Below are positions 8,036 to 16,697 of a stretch of 64,000 bases of DNA, piece by piece. Positions within the stretch are counted from its first letter, which is position 1. Each line of letters starts with the position of its first letter. Below the pieces are notes generated by a model. The model searched no databases. It had not been told where the DNA came from and saw only the letters and a program-made list of their open reading frames with translations. The stretch is taken from the NCBI RefSeq assembly GCF_035958815.1, contig NZ_CP108383.1:5952001-6016000 (forward strand), written 5' to 3'. This DNA comes from Nocardia sp. NBC_01327. Lineage in GTDB: Bacteria; Actinomycetota; Actinomycetes; Mycobacteriales; Mycobacteriaceae. Both the position numbers and the translations under genes were made by a program.

Positions 8036-8494
8036 GTGCACAACTTTGACTTACAACGTAAGAGTTGTCAACCCCTCGCAATCGCCCTTCCCCTGATCTG
8101 GCTCGCCTGGCTCATCGCCACCGAATGGATTCCGATGCGCCCGCTCAACGACCTCACCCCGGGCAATGTGCGACCCCGTCTCTTGGCCGCGAGCATCAAT
8201 TACCCGTTCCCCCTGGCCATTGCGGGCGGCATCGCACTCGGGCAGACCTGGTCGCTCTGGACCGCCTTCGGACTGTGCATGCTGATCCTGGCCGGGCACC
8301 TCACCAGCTGGTGGCTCCCCTACTTCGGGATTTCCAGTGCGGCACAGCGCGATATCTATGTCCGGGATTATTCGCGCACCCTGAAAATCCTGCCGACCGC
8401 AGGTCACAGCGTCGTACCGGATGTGCAGCACATGATCGTGGGTGCACTCACCGTGGCCATGATCGCCGCCACCGTGGTGCAGACCCTAGGCTGA
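8036..8494 (+). CDS. Small membrane protein
   Basis: About 152 residues with four hydrophobic segments: LAIALPLIWLAWLIATEW, YPFPLAIAGGIALGQTW, LCMLILAGHLTSWWL and MIVGALTVAMIAATVV. The family is not recognised. GTG 8036 is the only start that keeps the first helix, but it overlaps the second operator; the next in-frame ATG would remove that helix. Its gene is six bases from the downstream TetR gene, so the two form an operon that would be self-regulated. Confidence 0.65.
   Translation: MHNFDLQRKSCQPLAIALPLIWLAWLIATEWIPMRPLNDLTPGNVRPRLLAASINYPFPLAIAGGIALGQTWSLWTAFGLCMLILAGHLTSWWLPYFGISSAAQRDIYVRDYSRTLKILPTAGHSVVPDVQHMIVGALTVAMIAATVVQTLG
8047..8065. promoter_or_regulatory. Operator copy 2, imperfect CTTAC/GTAAG palindrome
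   Basis: The right half CGTAAGAGT is identical to copy 1; the left half keeps CTTAC. The site overlaps the first codons of the membrane-protein frame starting at GTG 8036, so either that start is wrong or the repressor sits on the start codon. Confidence 0.65.
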
Positions 8495-8500
8495 GCCCCG

Positions 8501-9106
8501 GTGAATGCCCCATCCGAACGCGCGAAGCCCGGTCGCCCGGCACAGTTCAGCCGCGAGGACGTCGTCCTCGCGGCGGTTGCCGTGCTCGATGCCGAGGGCC
8601 TCGAGGCCCTGACCATGCGCCGCATCGGCGCCCAGCTCAATGTTTCCGCCATGGCGCTCTACCGGCACCTGCCCAATCGACAGGCGGTCCTGGCCGCGAT
8701 CGTGGATCACCTTGTGGCACAGACCGATACGACAATGGCCCCCGGCGTGACCTGGCCGCTGGCGCTGCACACGCTCGCCGGGAACTATCGCCGGATGCTG
8801 CTGAGCCACCCCAATGCTGTTGTGCTGCTTGCCACCCACCCCGTCGATATCGAGATCGGCACCCATCTGGTGTCCGACGTCCTCATCCTCCTCATGGCGG
8901 AGGGCATCACCCAGCAGGATGCCCTGACCACCATCCAGTCCGTCATGACCTTCGTCCTGGGCCACGCTCTCGCCCAGGCCGGCACCCCGCCCGGCTCCGA
9001 CGAACCCACGCCCGCGGCGGACGCAGAGTTCTACGACCACTGGTTCACCACGGGCCTGGATGCCTTCGTCACCGGCTTCGAACAGAAGCTCGGGTCCGCG
9101 AACTAG
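8501..9106 (+). CDS. TetR-family regulator with TetR_C-type ligand domain
   Basis: A 201-residue regulator with GRPAQFSREDVVLAAVAVL and TMRRIGAQLNVSAMALYRHL as the DNA-binding helices, and a C-terminal domain resembling the drug-binding half of classical TetR. The start is GTG 8501. The stop overlaps the stop of the convergent MFS gene through the palindrome CTAG (9103-9106). It probably binds the two CTTAC/GTAAG operators in the 7986-8065 region and regulates both its own operon and the SnoaL-like gene. Confidence 0.88.
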   Translation: MNAPSERAKPGRPAQFSREDVVLAAVAVLDAEGLEALTMRRIGAQLNVSAMALYRHLPNRQAVLAAIVDHLVAQTDTTMAPGVTWPLALHTLAGNYRRMLLSHPNAVVLLATHPVDIEIGTHLVSDVLILLMAEGITQQDALTTIQSVMTFVLGHALAQAGTPPGSDEPTPAADAEFYDHWFTTGLDAFVTGFEQKLGSAN

Positions 9107-10527
9107 TTCGATACCGCGGCAGGCACAGCGGCCGTGTCCGGCGTCGCGGTACGGCGCGGCAGGATGAGCGTCGCGACGATCGCTCCGGCGGCCAGTAGTG
9201 CCGCACCCCAGCGCAGGGCGATGTCGTAGCCGTGCGCGAGGGCTGCCGGATCGGTGGCGTCGCCGATGCTGTGGGTGGCGAGGGTGACCAGTACCGCCAA
9301 GCCCAGGCAGCCGCCCAATTGCCGTGCGCTATTGAGGATTCCGGAGGCCAGGCCGGATCGCGCGGGTTCGATTCCGGTGACGGCGGCCATGCCCATGGCG
9401 ACCATGGCCGCGCCGATTCCGATGCTGCACACCAGCGAGGGCGCGAGAATACCGAGCAGGAAGGTGGTCGAGGGGCCGGACTGCCCGAACCACAGCAGTC
9501 CGGCCGCGCCGACCAGTCCGCCCGCCAGCAGTACCGGCCGGGGCCCGGTGCGGGGAGTGAGCGCCATGGCGATGCGCAGGCCCACGACCACTCCGACGCA
9601 GAACGGCAGGAAGGCCAGGCCGGTGCGGGTGGGGCTGTAGCCGAGCACTCGCTGCAGGAATTGCGCGACGAAGTAGAAACTCGCGAGTTGTCCACTGACC
9701 AGCAGGAATCCGAAGACGGTCGCGCCCGCCAGCGAACGGCGGCGCAGCATGTCCAGCGGCACCAGCGGTTCCGCCACCCGCGCCTCGACCACCGCGAACA
9801 GCGCCAATGCCACGATCCCGGCCACGAACCAGCCCAGGACGGGCGCGGAGACCCAGCCGTGGTGGTCGGTGGTGATGACGCCCAGCACCAGCGCGCTCAC
9901 CCCGAAGGTCACCAGTACCGCACCGATCGCATCGACCCGGGGACGCCGAGCCGGGGCGGTATCGGTCACCCCGCGCAGCACGGCCAGCACCGTGGCGGCA
10001 ACAAAGAGCAGATTCACCCACATGACCCAGCGCCAGCCGAGGTGGTCGGTGAGCACGCCGCTCAGCACCACCCCCACCGCGCCCCCGGCCGCAGCGGCGC
10101 CACCCCACACGGCCATGGCTTTGGCGCGCTGCGGACCCTCCTCGAATTCAGAAGTGGCCAGGGCCAAGGACATCGGCGCGAGTACCGCCGCAGCAATGCC
10201 CTGCCCGGCCCGGCCGATCAGCAGTTCCCAGCCGTGCTGCGCCGCTCCGCCCCAGGCGCTGGACAGGGCGAAGACGGTCAATCCGGCAAGGAGCAGCGTG
10301 CGGCGTCCGGTCAGGTCTGCGAGCCTGCCGCCCAGCAGCATCAGGCCGGCGAACGGCAGCATGAAGGCATTGATCACCCAGCTGAGCCCACTGGGACCGA
10401 AGTGGAATGCCTCATCGATCTTCGGCAGCGCCACGTTCACGATCGAAAGATCCAGGGAGACAAGAAACATCACCAGGAAGACGACGGCGAGCGTCGCCCG
10501 GGGGTGCGGTCTGGACAGGTCCGCCAT
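9103..10527 (-). CDS. MFS drug exporter, DHA2 (EmrB/QacA) family
   Basis: A 474-residue transporter of the 14-helix size class. The first helix VVFLVMFLVSLDLSIVNVAL is typical of the family, with the motif-A loop GGRLADLTGRR in the following loop. Such proteins export hydrophobic drugs in exchange for protons in the inner membrane. GAGGAGG precedes ATG 10527. It is divergent from the TetR gene at 10610, and repeats lie between them, so it is probably an inducible efflux pump. The stop shares CTAG with the upstream TetR gene. Confidence 0.9.
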   Translation of the reverse strand: MADLSRPHPRATLAVVFLVMFLVSLDLSIVNVALPKIDEAFHFGPSGLSWVINAFMLPFAGLMLLGGRLADLTGRRTLLLAGLTVFALSSAWGGAAQHGWELLIGRAGQGIAAAVLAPMSLALATSEFEEGPQRAKAMAVWGGAAAAGGAVGVVLSGVLTDHLGWRWVMWVNLLFVAATVLAVLRGVTDTAPARRPRVDAIGAVLVTFGVSALVLGVITTDHHGWVSAPVLGWFVAGIVALALFAVVEARVAEPLVPLDMLRRRSLAGATVFGFLLVSGQLASFYFVAQFLQRVLGYSPTRTGLAFLPFCVGVVVGLRIAMALTPRTGPRPVLLAGGLVGAAGLLWFGQSGPSTTFLLGILAPSLVCSIGIGAAMVAMGMAAVTGIEPARSGLASGILNSARQLGGCLGLAVLVTLATHSIGDATDPAALAHGYDIALRWGAALLAAGAIVATLILPRRTATPDTAAVPAAVSN

Positions 10528-10539
10528 GGCGGCCTCCTC

Positions 10540-10581
10540 TTTTAATAACGCGTGTTTTAATAAGAGTTAGCACACCCTAAC
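10540..10581. promoter_or_regulatory. Repeats in the MFS/TetR divergent promoter region
   Basis: TTTTAATAA occurs twice (10540-10548 and 10555-10563), and GTTAG-N6-CTAAC (10566-10581) forms an inverted repeat. This A/T-rich patch is very unusual for the window and lies exactly between the two divergent starts. One or both elements probably bind the TetR regulator. Confidence 0.5.
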
Positions 10582-10609
10582 GCCTGTGTCGAGAGGTCAG
10601 GTCCGCAGA

Positions 10610-11305
10610 ATGAGGCGCATGCCAGCCAGCACCGCCCCCAAACGCGGCCGACCCATCCGGATGAGCCGCGAGGCGATCGTCGATACGACCCTGCGCGTGC
10701 TCAGCACCTCCGGACAGGACGGCTTCAGCATGCGCGGACTGGCCGATGAACTCGGCGTCAGCACCGCCGCCATCTATCACCACTTCCCCACCAAGGCAGC
10801 ACTTTTCATCGCGGTGCTGAGCGCCCGCGCCGCGGAGCTCGACCGCCCCGAACTGCCCGCCGATCCGCGCGATCGACTGGTCGTGATCATCAACCATCTG
10901 ATCGAGGTGCTGCACCAGCTGCCCTGGGTCGCGGAGATCCTGGTGGGCGGCGAATCCTTCGGCCGTGCCGCCCTGTGGATACTCGATGAATTCCTCTCCG
11001 CCGCACTCGCATTGGGCGCTTCCGACGAGTACGCCGGGTTCATGTACAACGCCGCCTGGCGATTCACGCTCGGTGAACTCATCACCCGCCGCGCCGAGGA
11101 CGAGCGCGCGGCCGAGGCGGCCGCCGGACGCCCCCGGCCGCGCTGGACCGATCTGGCGCCGGATCAGCTGGAGGAATTCCCCACCGCCAGCCGCCTGCTG
11201 CGCAAATTGACCCCGATGCGCGACGACTACCGCAGCGCCGACGCCGTCGCCCATCTCATCGACGGCATGATCGCCGCGCTGCCCGGGGCGCCGGCCGCGC
11301 GGTAG
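10610..11305 (+). CDS. TetR-family transcriptional regulator
   Basis: A 231-residue TetR protein whose N-terminus APKRGRPIRMSREAIVDTTL leads into SMRGLADELGVSTAAIYHHF. The ligand domain ends with a charged, Arg-rich stretch (RPRPRW). ATG 10610 and ATG 10619 are both possible, with no decisive ribosome-binding site. It is divergent from the MFS exporter, the standard arrangement for an efflux-pump repressor. Confidence 0.88.
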   Translation: MRRMPASTAPKRGRPIRMSREAIVDTTLRVLSTSGQDGFSMRGLADELGVSTAAIYHHFPTKAALFIAVLSARAAELDRPELPADPRDRLVVIINHLIEVLHQLPWVAEILVGGESFGRAALWILDEFLSAALALGASDEYAGFMYNAAWRFTLGELITRRAEDERAAEAAAGRPRPRWTDLAPDQLEEFPTASRLLRKLTPMRDDYRSADAVAHLIDGMIAALPGAPAAR

Positions 11306-11367
11306 CCGCCGAAAACCGGCGACTCCACGGAAACTGGCCCGTAACCAACGACTTACGCTGGAGCAAT

Positions 11368-11398
11368 AAGTGCCACTTACGGTAAGTGACACTTACGG
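11368..11398. promoter_or_regulatory. Tandem AAGTGNCACTTACGG operator before the permease-oxygenase operon
   Basis: AAGTGNCACTTACGG occurs twice, 16 bases apart (11368-11382 and 11384-11398). Each copy holds the small palindrome AAGTG-N-CACTT, and the junction forms a perfect palindrome CACTTAC-G-GTAAGTG (11374-11388). It lies 43 bases before ATG 11441 and probably controls the nucleobase operon. The regulator is unknown; the XRE-cupin protein at 14954-15562 is a candidate. Confidence 0.7.
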
Positions 11399-11440
11399 AC
11401 GCCGCTCGAAGGCGCTCGATCATCAGTTTCAGGAGTCGCC

Positions 11441-13891
11441 ATGAGCGTCGCTGCGCCAGGCACCAGCCCGCCCTCCTCCCCCCAGGGTCTCTCGATCGAA
11501 CAGCACGGCATCAGCCTCATCCCCGAGCACGAAAGGCGCGGGCGCGCAGCCGATCTCGGCTGGCTGTGGGCGGGCACGAATCTCAATGTCCAGACGGTCG
11601 TCTTCGGATCGTTCCTGCCGTTCCTGGGTTTGTCGTTCACCCAGTCGGTCGCGCTGATCGTGCTGGGCAATCTCAGCTGGATCATCGTCGGATACGCCAG
11701 CCTGCAGGGCCCCGCCGCCGGGACGTCGATCTTCGCGATCAGTCGCGCCGCGTTCGGAATGCGGGGCGGCCGCGTTGTCGCCCTGCTCAGCTGGATTACA
11801 CAGGTCATGTACGAAACGACCGGACTCGCGCTCATCACGCTGGCCACGCTCGCACTCCTCGACCGCGCCGGGGTGGCGACATCGGATGCGCTGAAGGTCG
11901 GCGTCATCGCGGCCGCGGCGGTGCTGCAATTGATCCTGCCTCTGTTCGGCCATCGCTACATCATGAAAATGCAACGGCTGCTGGTGATTCCGATGATCGT
12001 CATGTTCGTGGCACTGGCCGCGCTGACCGCCTCGAAGGTCACGCTCAGCGGCCATTCCGGTGGCGCCCCGGCCGTATTCGGCGGGCTCGCAGTGGTTTTC
12101 GCGGGCGGTAGCTTCGCCTGGATCGTCAATGCCTCGGACTATTCGCGGTATCTGCCGACGGGCACCTCGCGGCGCGGGATTGTCACCGCGGTAACCCTCG
12201 GCGGATACCTCTCGACCACCCCGCTGATGATCCTGGGTGCTGCGGTGGCGTCGATTCCGGCGTTCGCCGGTGACGCGATCTCCGGGCTGCCCGCTGTTTT
12301 CCCGGCCTGGTTCGTCGTCCCCTATCTGCTGTTCGTGATCGTCCAGATGTACGGAATCAATGCGATCGACCTGTATTCCTCCAGCCTCTCGCTGCAGGCC
12401 GTCGGCATTCCGCTGAAACAGTGGCAGGCGACCATCGTGGACTGCGTCGTGACCGCCGCCCTGACGACCACCGTCATCTTCTCGTCCTCGTTCAACTCCA
12501 CGATCGCCGACATCATCCTGTTCCTCATGGTGTGGGTGGCGCCGTGGGGCGGCATCTTCCTGGTCGATTGGGCACTGCGCCGAGGCAGTTACCACCGCGC
12601 GGGACTGTTCTCGAAAACCGGCCCATACTGGCATACCGCGGGCTTCCGCACCTCCGCGTTCATCGCGCTGGGCGCCGGCGCTGCGGCCGCGCTGGCCTGC
12701 ATCGATACCACGCTGTACGTCGGCCCGATCGCGCGAGCACTCGGCGGCAGCGACCTGAGCATTCCGGCGGGCGCGATCATCGCGGCGGGCCTGTACTGGC
12801 TGCTCGCACGCCGCCGGGTCAGCGGTGAGCCACACGACCAGCACACTCGATTCCAGGTCCCCGTCATCGATATCGGCCCGTACACCGGGCTCGGCGACCC
12901 GTCGAAACAGGGCATCGTCGCCCGTGAACTCGACCACGCCCTGCGCACCGTCGGCTTCCTGCAGATCACCAATCACGGTGTCCCCGAGGAGGTTATCGCC
13001 GGGCTCGCCCGGTCGATCGACGAGTTCTTCGCACTGCCGCCCACCACGAAACTCGCCTACCGCACCCGGGCGACGGGCAATCGCGGATACAGTCCCCCGC
13101 GCAGTGAGGCCTTGAGCCTGAGCGCCGGTATCACGCCCGCATCCCGGATGAACGACTTCTTCGAGGCATTCAATATCGGCGCCGAGACCGGCGACTACCC
13201 GGCGGCGCACCTGCCCGCCGAACATTATGCCGACAATGTGTGGCCCACCGAGAGCGGCGAATTCCGTTCTGCGGTAACCGATTACTACGCCGAGGCCGCA
13301 CGGGTCGCACGGACGCTGACGACAATCTTCGCCGATGCGCTCGGCGTGGCGCCCGGTTTCTTCACCGAGTACACCGACCACTCGATCGACGTGCTGCGCA
13401 TGAACAACTACGCGCTGCCCGCCGGCGAGATCACCGTCGACGGCGATCTGAACGGCATGGGTGAGCACACCGACTTCGGGATCGTGACCGTGCTGTGGGC
13501 CGATGCCGCTCCCGGTCTGCAGGTGCTCGGCGCCGATCAGCACTGGCACGATGTGCAGCCCGCGCCGGGCGCGCTGCTGGTCAATCTGGGCGATCTGATG
13601 TCGCGCTGGACCAGCGACCGCTGGCTCTCCACACTGCACCGGGTCAAACCACCGGTCCAGGACGGCAAGGTGCTGCGCCGGCGCTCGGCCGCGTTCTTCC
13701 ATGACGGGAACAGTGATGCGCTCATCACGACCATCCCGTCCTGCCTCGATCAGCACTCGCCCGGGTACCCGCCGATCACCGTGGACGCGCATATCACCGC
13801 CAAACTCAACGGTTCTCGCGGCGGAGTGATCAATACCGGCGCCACCCGCGAGGCCGCCCGTATCCTCGCCGCACAGGGAGTATCGAAATGA
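11441..13891 (+). CDS. Fusion of NCS1 nucleobase permease and 2-oxoglutarate/Fe(II) oxygenase
   Basis: An 816-residue protein in one uninterrupted frame. Residues about 15-460 are a 12-helix NCS1 cytosine/purine permease (GISLIPEHERRG, then NASDYSRYLP and VQMYGINAIDLYSSSL). From about residue 468 (VPVIDIGPY) to the end it is an isopenicillin-N-synthase-like dioxygenase: His676 and Asp678 in EHTDFG, His733 in LHRVK and a later RRRSAAF give the H-x-D...H...R-x-S set that binds Fe(II) and 2-oxoglutarate. Fungal thymine 7-hydroxylase is in this oxygenase family. A membrane transporter joined to its oxygenase would couple uptake with oxidation. The downstream deaminase overlaps by ATGA. An out-of-frame GTG at 12825 is the only hint of a once separate oxygenase gene. 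Confidence 0.85.
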   Translation: MSVAAPGTSPPSSPQGLSIEQHGISLIPEHERRGRAADLGWLWAGTNLNVQTVVFGSFLPFLGLSFTQSVALIVLGNLSWIIVGYASLQGPAAGTSIFAISRAAFGMRGGRVVALLSWITQVMYETTGLALITLATLALLDRAGVATSDALKVGVIAAAAVLQLILPLFGHRYIMKMQRLLVIPMIVMFVALAALTASKVTLSGHSGGAPAVFGGLAVVFAGGSFAWIVNASDYSRYLPTGTSRRGIVTAVTLGGYLSTTPLMILGAAVASIPAFAGDAISGLPAVFPAWFVVPYLLFVIVQMYGINAIDLYSSSLSLQAVGIPLKQWQATIVDCVVTAALTTTVIFSSSFNSTIADIILFLMVWVAPWGGIFLVDWALRRGSYHRAGLFSKTGPYWHTAGFRTSAFIALGAGAAAALACIDTTLYVGPIARALGGSDLSIPAGAIIAAGLYWLLARRRVSGEPHDQHTRFQVPVIDIGPYTGLGDPSKQGIVARELDHALRTVGFLQITNHGVPEEVIAGLARSIDEFFALPPTTKLAYRTRATGNRGYSPPRSEALSLSAGITPASRMNDFFEAFNIGAETGDYPAAHLPAEHYADNVWPTESGEFRSAVTDYYAEAARVARTLTTIFADALGVAPGFFTEYTDHSIDVLRMNNYALPAGEITVDGDLNGMGEHTDFGIVTVLWADAAPGLQVLGADQHWHDVQPAPGALLVNLGDLMSRWTSDRWLSTLHRVKPPVQDGKVLRRRSAAFFHDGNSDALITTIPSCLDQHSPGYPPITVDAHITAKLNGSRGGVINTGATREAARILAAQGVSK

Positions 13892-14982
13892 CTTTCACCG
13901 CACCACAATTGCCTGCCACACAGCCCCTCGGCCCACAGGAACTCGCGCCCGCCGACTATCTGCGCCGGATGCCCAAGATCGAATTGCACTGCCATCTGGA
14001 GGGATCGGTTCCCGTCGAGACGGCACGAAAGCTGGCCCGGCGCAACAACATCACCTTGCCGTCCGATGATCCGGACGCGCTCTACCGGTTCGCCGATCTG
14101 GAGGAGTTCCTGATCACCTATCAGGCGGTCTCGCGGTCGATGGTGAGTGCCGCGGACTTCGCGCTGGTCGCCTATGACTGCCTGGCCGAGGCCTCGAAGG
14201 CCGGTAATCTGCGTTACCGCGAGATGGCGTTCAACCCGACAAACCACCCGGACCTAAGCTATCGCGACATGCTGGCCGGGCTCACCGACGGTCTGTCGGC
14301 CGCGGCCACCGATTTCGGGGTGGACTGCCGATTGATCGTCGCGGTGAACCGTGAGCATTCACCCGGTGCGGCAGCCGATCTGCTGCGCACGGTCGCCGCT
14401 CACCGGAGTGATCACATTGTCGGCGTCGGTCTCGATCACAATGAACTCGTCGGACCGCCGGAAGCGTTTCAGGAGGCCTTCGCGATTGCCGCGCGGCTCG
14501 GCCTGCATCGGACCGCGCACTCCGGCGAGCGTGGCGATCACGCCGAAATCACCACGTGCATCGATGTTCTCGGCGTGGAACGGATCGATCACGGTTATGC
14601 CGTGCTCGATGCGCCCGCCGAGGTGCGTCGCAGTATCGATGCGGGTATTCACTACGCGACCTGCTGGGAGACCGCGCTGTTCCATGTCGGCGGCGAGGTG
14701 TCGCGGTCCCGGATCGGGGACATGATCGAGTCGGGGCTGAGCGTCTCGATCAGCTCGGATGATCCGCCGATGCTGCATACCGATATCGGCACCGAATACG
14801 TCCGCGCCGGAGCGCATCTCGGCTGGACCGTGGCCGATGCCGAACAATGCGTGCTCGACGCGGTCGATGCGACCTTCCTCGCCGCCGGTGAACGAGCGGC
14901 GTTGCGCTCGCGTCTGGTCGCCGAACTCGCCGAATTCCGCAGCGCCGCTTCGGCTACCGCTGCGCCCCCGGTGGAATCGTGA
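13888..14982 (+). CDS. Adenosine/adenine deaminase family enzyme
   Basis: A 364-residue zinc hydrolase of the Add superfamily. HCHLEGS (His34, His36) supplies two zinc ligands, RTAHSGE the next histidine and catalytic glutamate region, ERIDHGYAV the base-binding histidine, and SISSDDPPML the aspartate pair. It hydrolytically removes an amino group from an adenine-like base or nucleoside; the precise substrate is not readable. The start overlaps the fusion gene stop (ATGA). With the upstream permease-oxygenase it suggests sequential uptake, oxidation and deamination of an amino-purine or pyrimidine. Its 3' end overlaps the convergent XRE gene by 29 bases. Confidence 0.82.
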   Translation: MTFTAPQLPATQPLGPQELAPADYLRRMPKIELHCHLEGSVPVETARKLARRNNITLPSDDPDALYRFADLEEFLITYQAVSRSMVSAADFALVAYDCLAEASKAGNLRYREMAFNPTNHPDLSYRDMLAGLTDGLSAAATDFGVDCRLIVAVNREHSPGAAADLLRTVAAHRSDHIVGVGLDHNELVGPPEAFQEAFAIAARLGLHRTAHSGERGDHAEITTCIDVLGVERIDHGYAVLDAPAEVRRSIDAGIHYATCWETALFHVGGEVSRSRIGDMIESGLSVSISSDDPPMLHTDIGTEYVRAGAHLGWTVADAEQCVLDAVDATFLAAGERAALRSRLVAELAEFRSAASATAAPPVES

Positions 14983-15562
14983 CCACGATGACAGCCTCCG
15001 CCGGACCCTCCCCCAGCAGTTTCCAGCGGTGCGGGACATCGCCGTCATGATGCAGGGAATCGCCCGTGGCCAGCTCCACGGTTCTGCCGTCCTGGAATTC
15101 GACGAGAATCGCACCCGCGATGACATGCACGAAGTCCTCGCCCCGATGCTGATACCACTGCTGCTCGTCTTCGGCGGCCTCGATGCGGTAGTGGAAGGCC
15201 TCGAGTGCGACTCCCGGCCCCCGGCGAGTGAGCAGTCTGGGCCGTTGCGGATGTTCGGATTCGGTGGCCTCGATCATCGGCCCGTGCCCCGCGCGGGTGA
15301 CGAGCACGCTGCCCGGCGCCTGCGGCAGCAGTTCGTTCGGGGTCGTGTTCAGGGCCTCGGCCACTCGGTACAGCGTGGGGATGCTGATGGAACAGCGTCC
15401 GGTTTCGAGCTGGCTCAGGAACGGCCCGGACACCCCGGATTGCCGTGCGAGCTCGGCCACGGACAAACCCAGCGCGGTGCGCCGCGCCCGCACATTGACA
15501 CCGACGTCCCGGCTCAGATTCGAGCGGTCATCGGTGAGGTCCGCACCCGCATTCCTGGTCAA
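14954..15562 (-). CDS. XRE-family regulator with C-terminal cupin domain
   Basis: About 202 residues: a helix-turn-helix (VRARRTALGLSVAELARQSG, then SGPFLSQLETGRCSISIPTL) followed by a cupin barrel (YQHRGEDFVHVIAGAILVEF). This HTH_3/cupin_2 architecture usually senses a small metabolite. The start is uncertain: the in-frame ATG at 15661 would extend the protein into the Rieske gene promoter, and TTG 15562 is my estimate. It is divergent from the Rieske oxygenase gene and convergent with the deaminase, so it is the natural local regulator of one or both. Confidence 0.8.
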   Translation of the reverse strand: MTRNAGADLTDDRSNLSRDVGVNVRARRTALGLSVAELARQSGVSGPFLSQLETGRCSISIPTLYRVAEALNTTPNELLPQAPGSVLVTRAGHGPMIEATESEHPQRPRLLTRRGPGVALEAFHYRIEAAEDEQQWYQHRGEDFVHVIAGAILVEFQDGRTVELATGDSLHHDGDVPHRWKLLGEGPAEAVIVVTIPPGAQR

Positions 15563-15662
15563 AAGCGAAGCCTGTCCACTCGCTGTGCTGTCTGGTATTC
15601 GATGTTTCACCCTACCGAAGCCGCTGCCGCACGCGCGATCCACGACCCGATTACGGAGCATC

Positions 15663-16697
15663 ATGACTACGACGTTTTCCAATACTGATCCGGGACTGCG
15701 GCGGTTCTGGCATCCGGTGGCCACCCAGGAGGCCGTCGCGGCCGCCAATCCGCTACAGGTGTGGCTGCTCGGGGAGCCCTGGGTGCTGGCGCGGCTCGAC
15801 GGTGAGCTCATCGCACTGCGAGATCGCTGCCCGCACCGGCTGGTACCGCTGAGCGAGGGCACCGTCGTCGGCGCCACCCTGCAGTGCAAGTACCACGGCT
15901 ACCGCTTCGATGCCACGGGCCGCTGCGTGCACATCCCGGCGGTCGGCCCCGGTGGCCCGATTCCGGCTCGCGCGCGCACGGACGCGGCCCGCGTCCGGCT
16001 GGCCTTCGGATTGGTATGGCTCACCACCGATCCCGATCCGATCGACAGCGACTTCTCCGAATCCCCGTACCTGGACAGTGATTTCGACACATTCCTGGCG
16101 GGTCCGTTCACCACCGCGGTGGGCGCGGGGCTGATCACCGATAACTTCATGGACGTCACCCATCTGCCCTTCCTGCATGCGGAGACCTTCGCCGGCCACG
16201 AGAGCGGCATATCGGATCTGCATGCGAGCCGGGACGGCTGGACGATTCGGCAGCGCACGCCCGGGTTGCTCGCCGACGAGTCGACCGGCGCACCGATCGA
16301 CGTCACCTACGACTACATCGTGCGCGCACCGTTCAGCGCCGAGCTGAAGATCACCTACGACGACGGGCGATCAGACTACATCTGGTCCTTCTGCCAGCCC
16401 GAAACCACCGGCCGCACAACGTGGTACATGGTCCAGGCCTACGGCGGCCTGCACCACGACGGGGAGATGATCGACCGTGCGGCGCGCACGCAGCGGGCCG
16501 TCGGTCTCGAGGATCTCGCGATTCTGGAATCCATGCCCGATCCGCAGATCCCGATCGACCTGACGGCGGAGGTCCACACGAAGGGCGATCGAGGGTGCGT
16601 GCGCTATCGGCGCATGCTGCGCGATATCGCCGACGGCGCCCTCACATCGGCGCACACGACAGATATCGACCGACACCAGGAGCATATTCGCGGATGA
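15663..16697 (+). CDS. Rieske non-heme iron oxygenase, catalytic subunit
   Basis: A 344-residue oxygenase. The [2Fe-2S] site is CxH-16-CxxH (Cys56, His58, Cys75, His78). The mononuclear iron site is seen in DNFMDVTHLPFLH (Asn161, Asp164, His167, His172). This places it with the vanillate/methylxanthine N-demethylase-like oxygenases, which hydroxylate or demethylate with a separate reductase. The nucleobase setting favours an N- or O-dealkylation of a base, but this is inferred. No complete reductase follows; a broken coupled frame does, and a suitable VanB-like reductase is at 36828-37754. Confidence 0.88.
   Translation: MTTTFSNTDPGLRRFWHPVATQEAVAAANPLQVWLLGEPWVLARLDGELIALRDRCPHRLVPLSEGTVVGATLQCKYHGYRFDATGRCVHIPAVGPGGPIPARARTDAARVRLAFGLVWLTTDPDPIDSDFSESPYLDSDFDTFLAGPFTTAVGAGLITDNFMDVTHLPFLHAETFAGHESGISDLHASRDGWTIRQRTPGLLADESTGAPIDVTYDYIVRAPFSAELKITYDDGRSDYIWSFCQPETTGRTTWYMVQAYGGLHHDGEMIDRAARTQRAVGLEDLAILESMPDPQIPIDLTAEVHTKGDRGCVRYRRMLRDIADGALTSAHTTDIDRHQEHIRG

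Noticed and set aside
8036..8065. A second, shorter start for the membrane protein within the operator
   Set aside because: No in-frame ATG or GTG with a ribosome-binding site exists before the first helix; left as an open question.
11429..13792. Very long minus-strand open frame (787 codons) opposite the permease-oxygenase gene
   Set aside because: It is the antisense of a recognisable two-domain protein, is rich in Arg/Gly/Asp without any motif, and is expected in high-G+C DNA.
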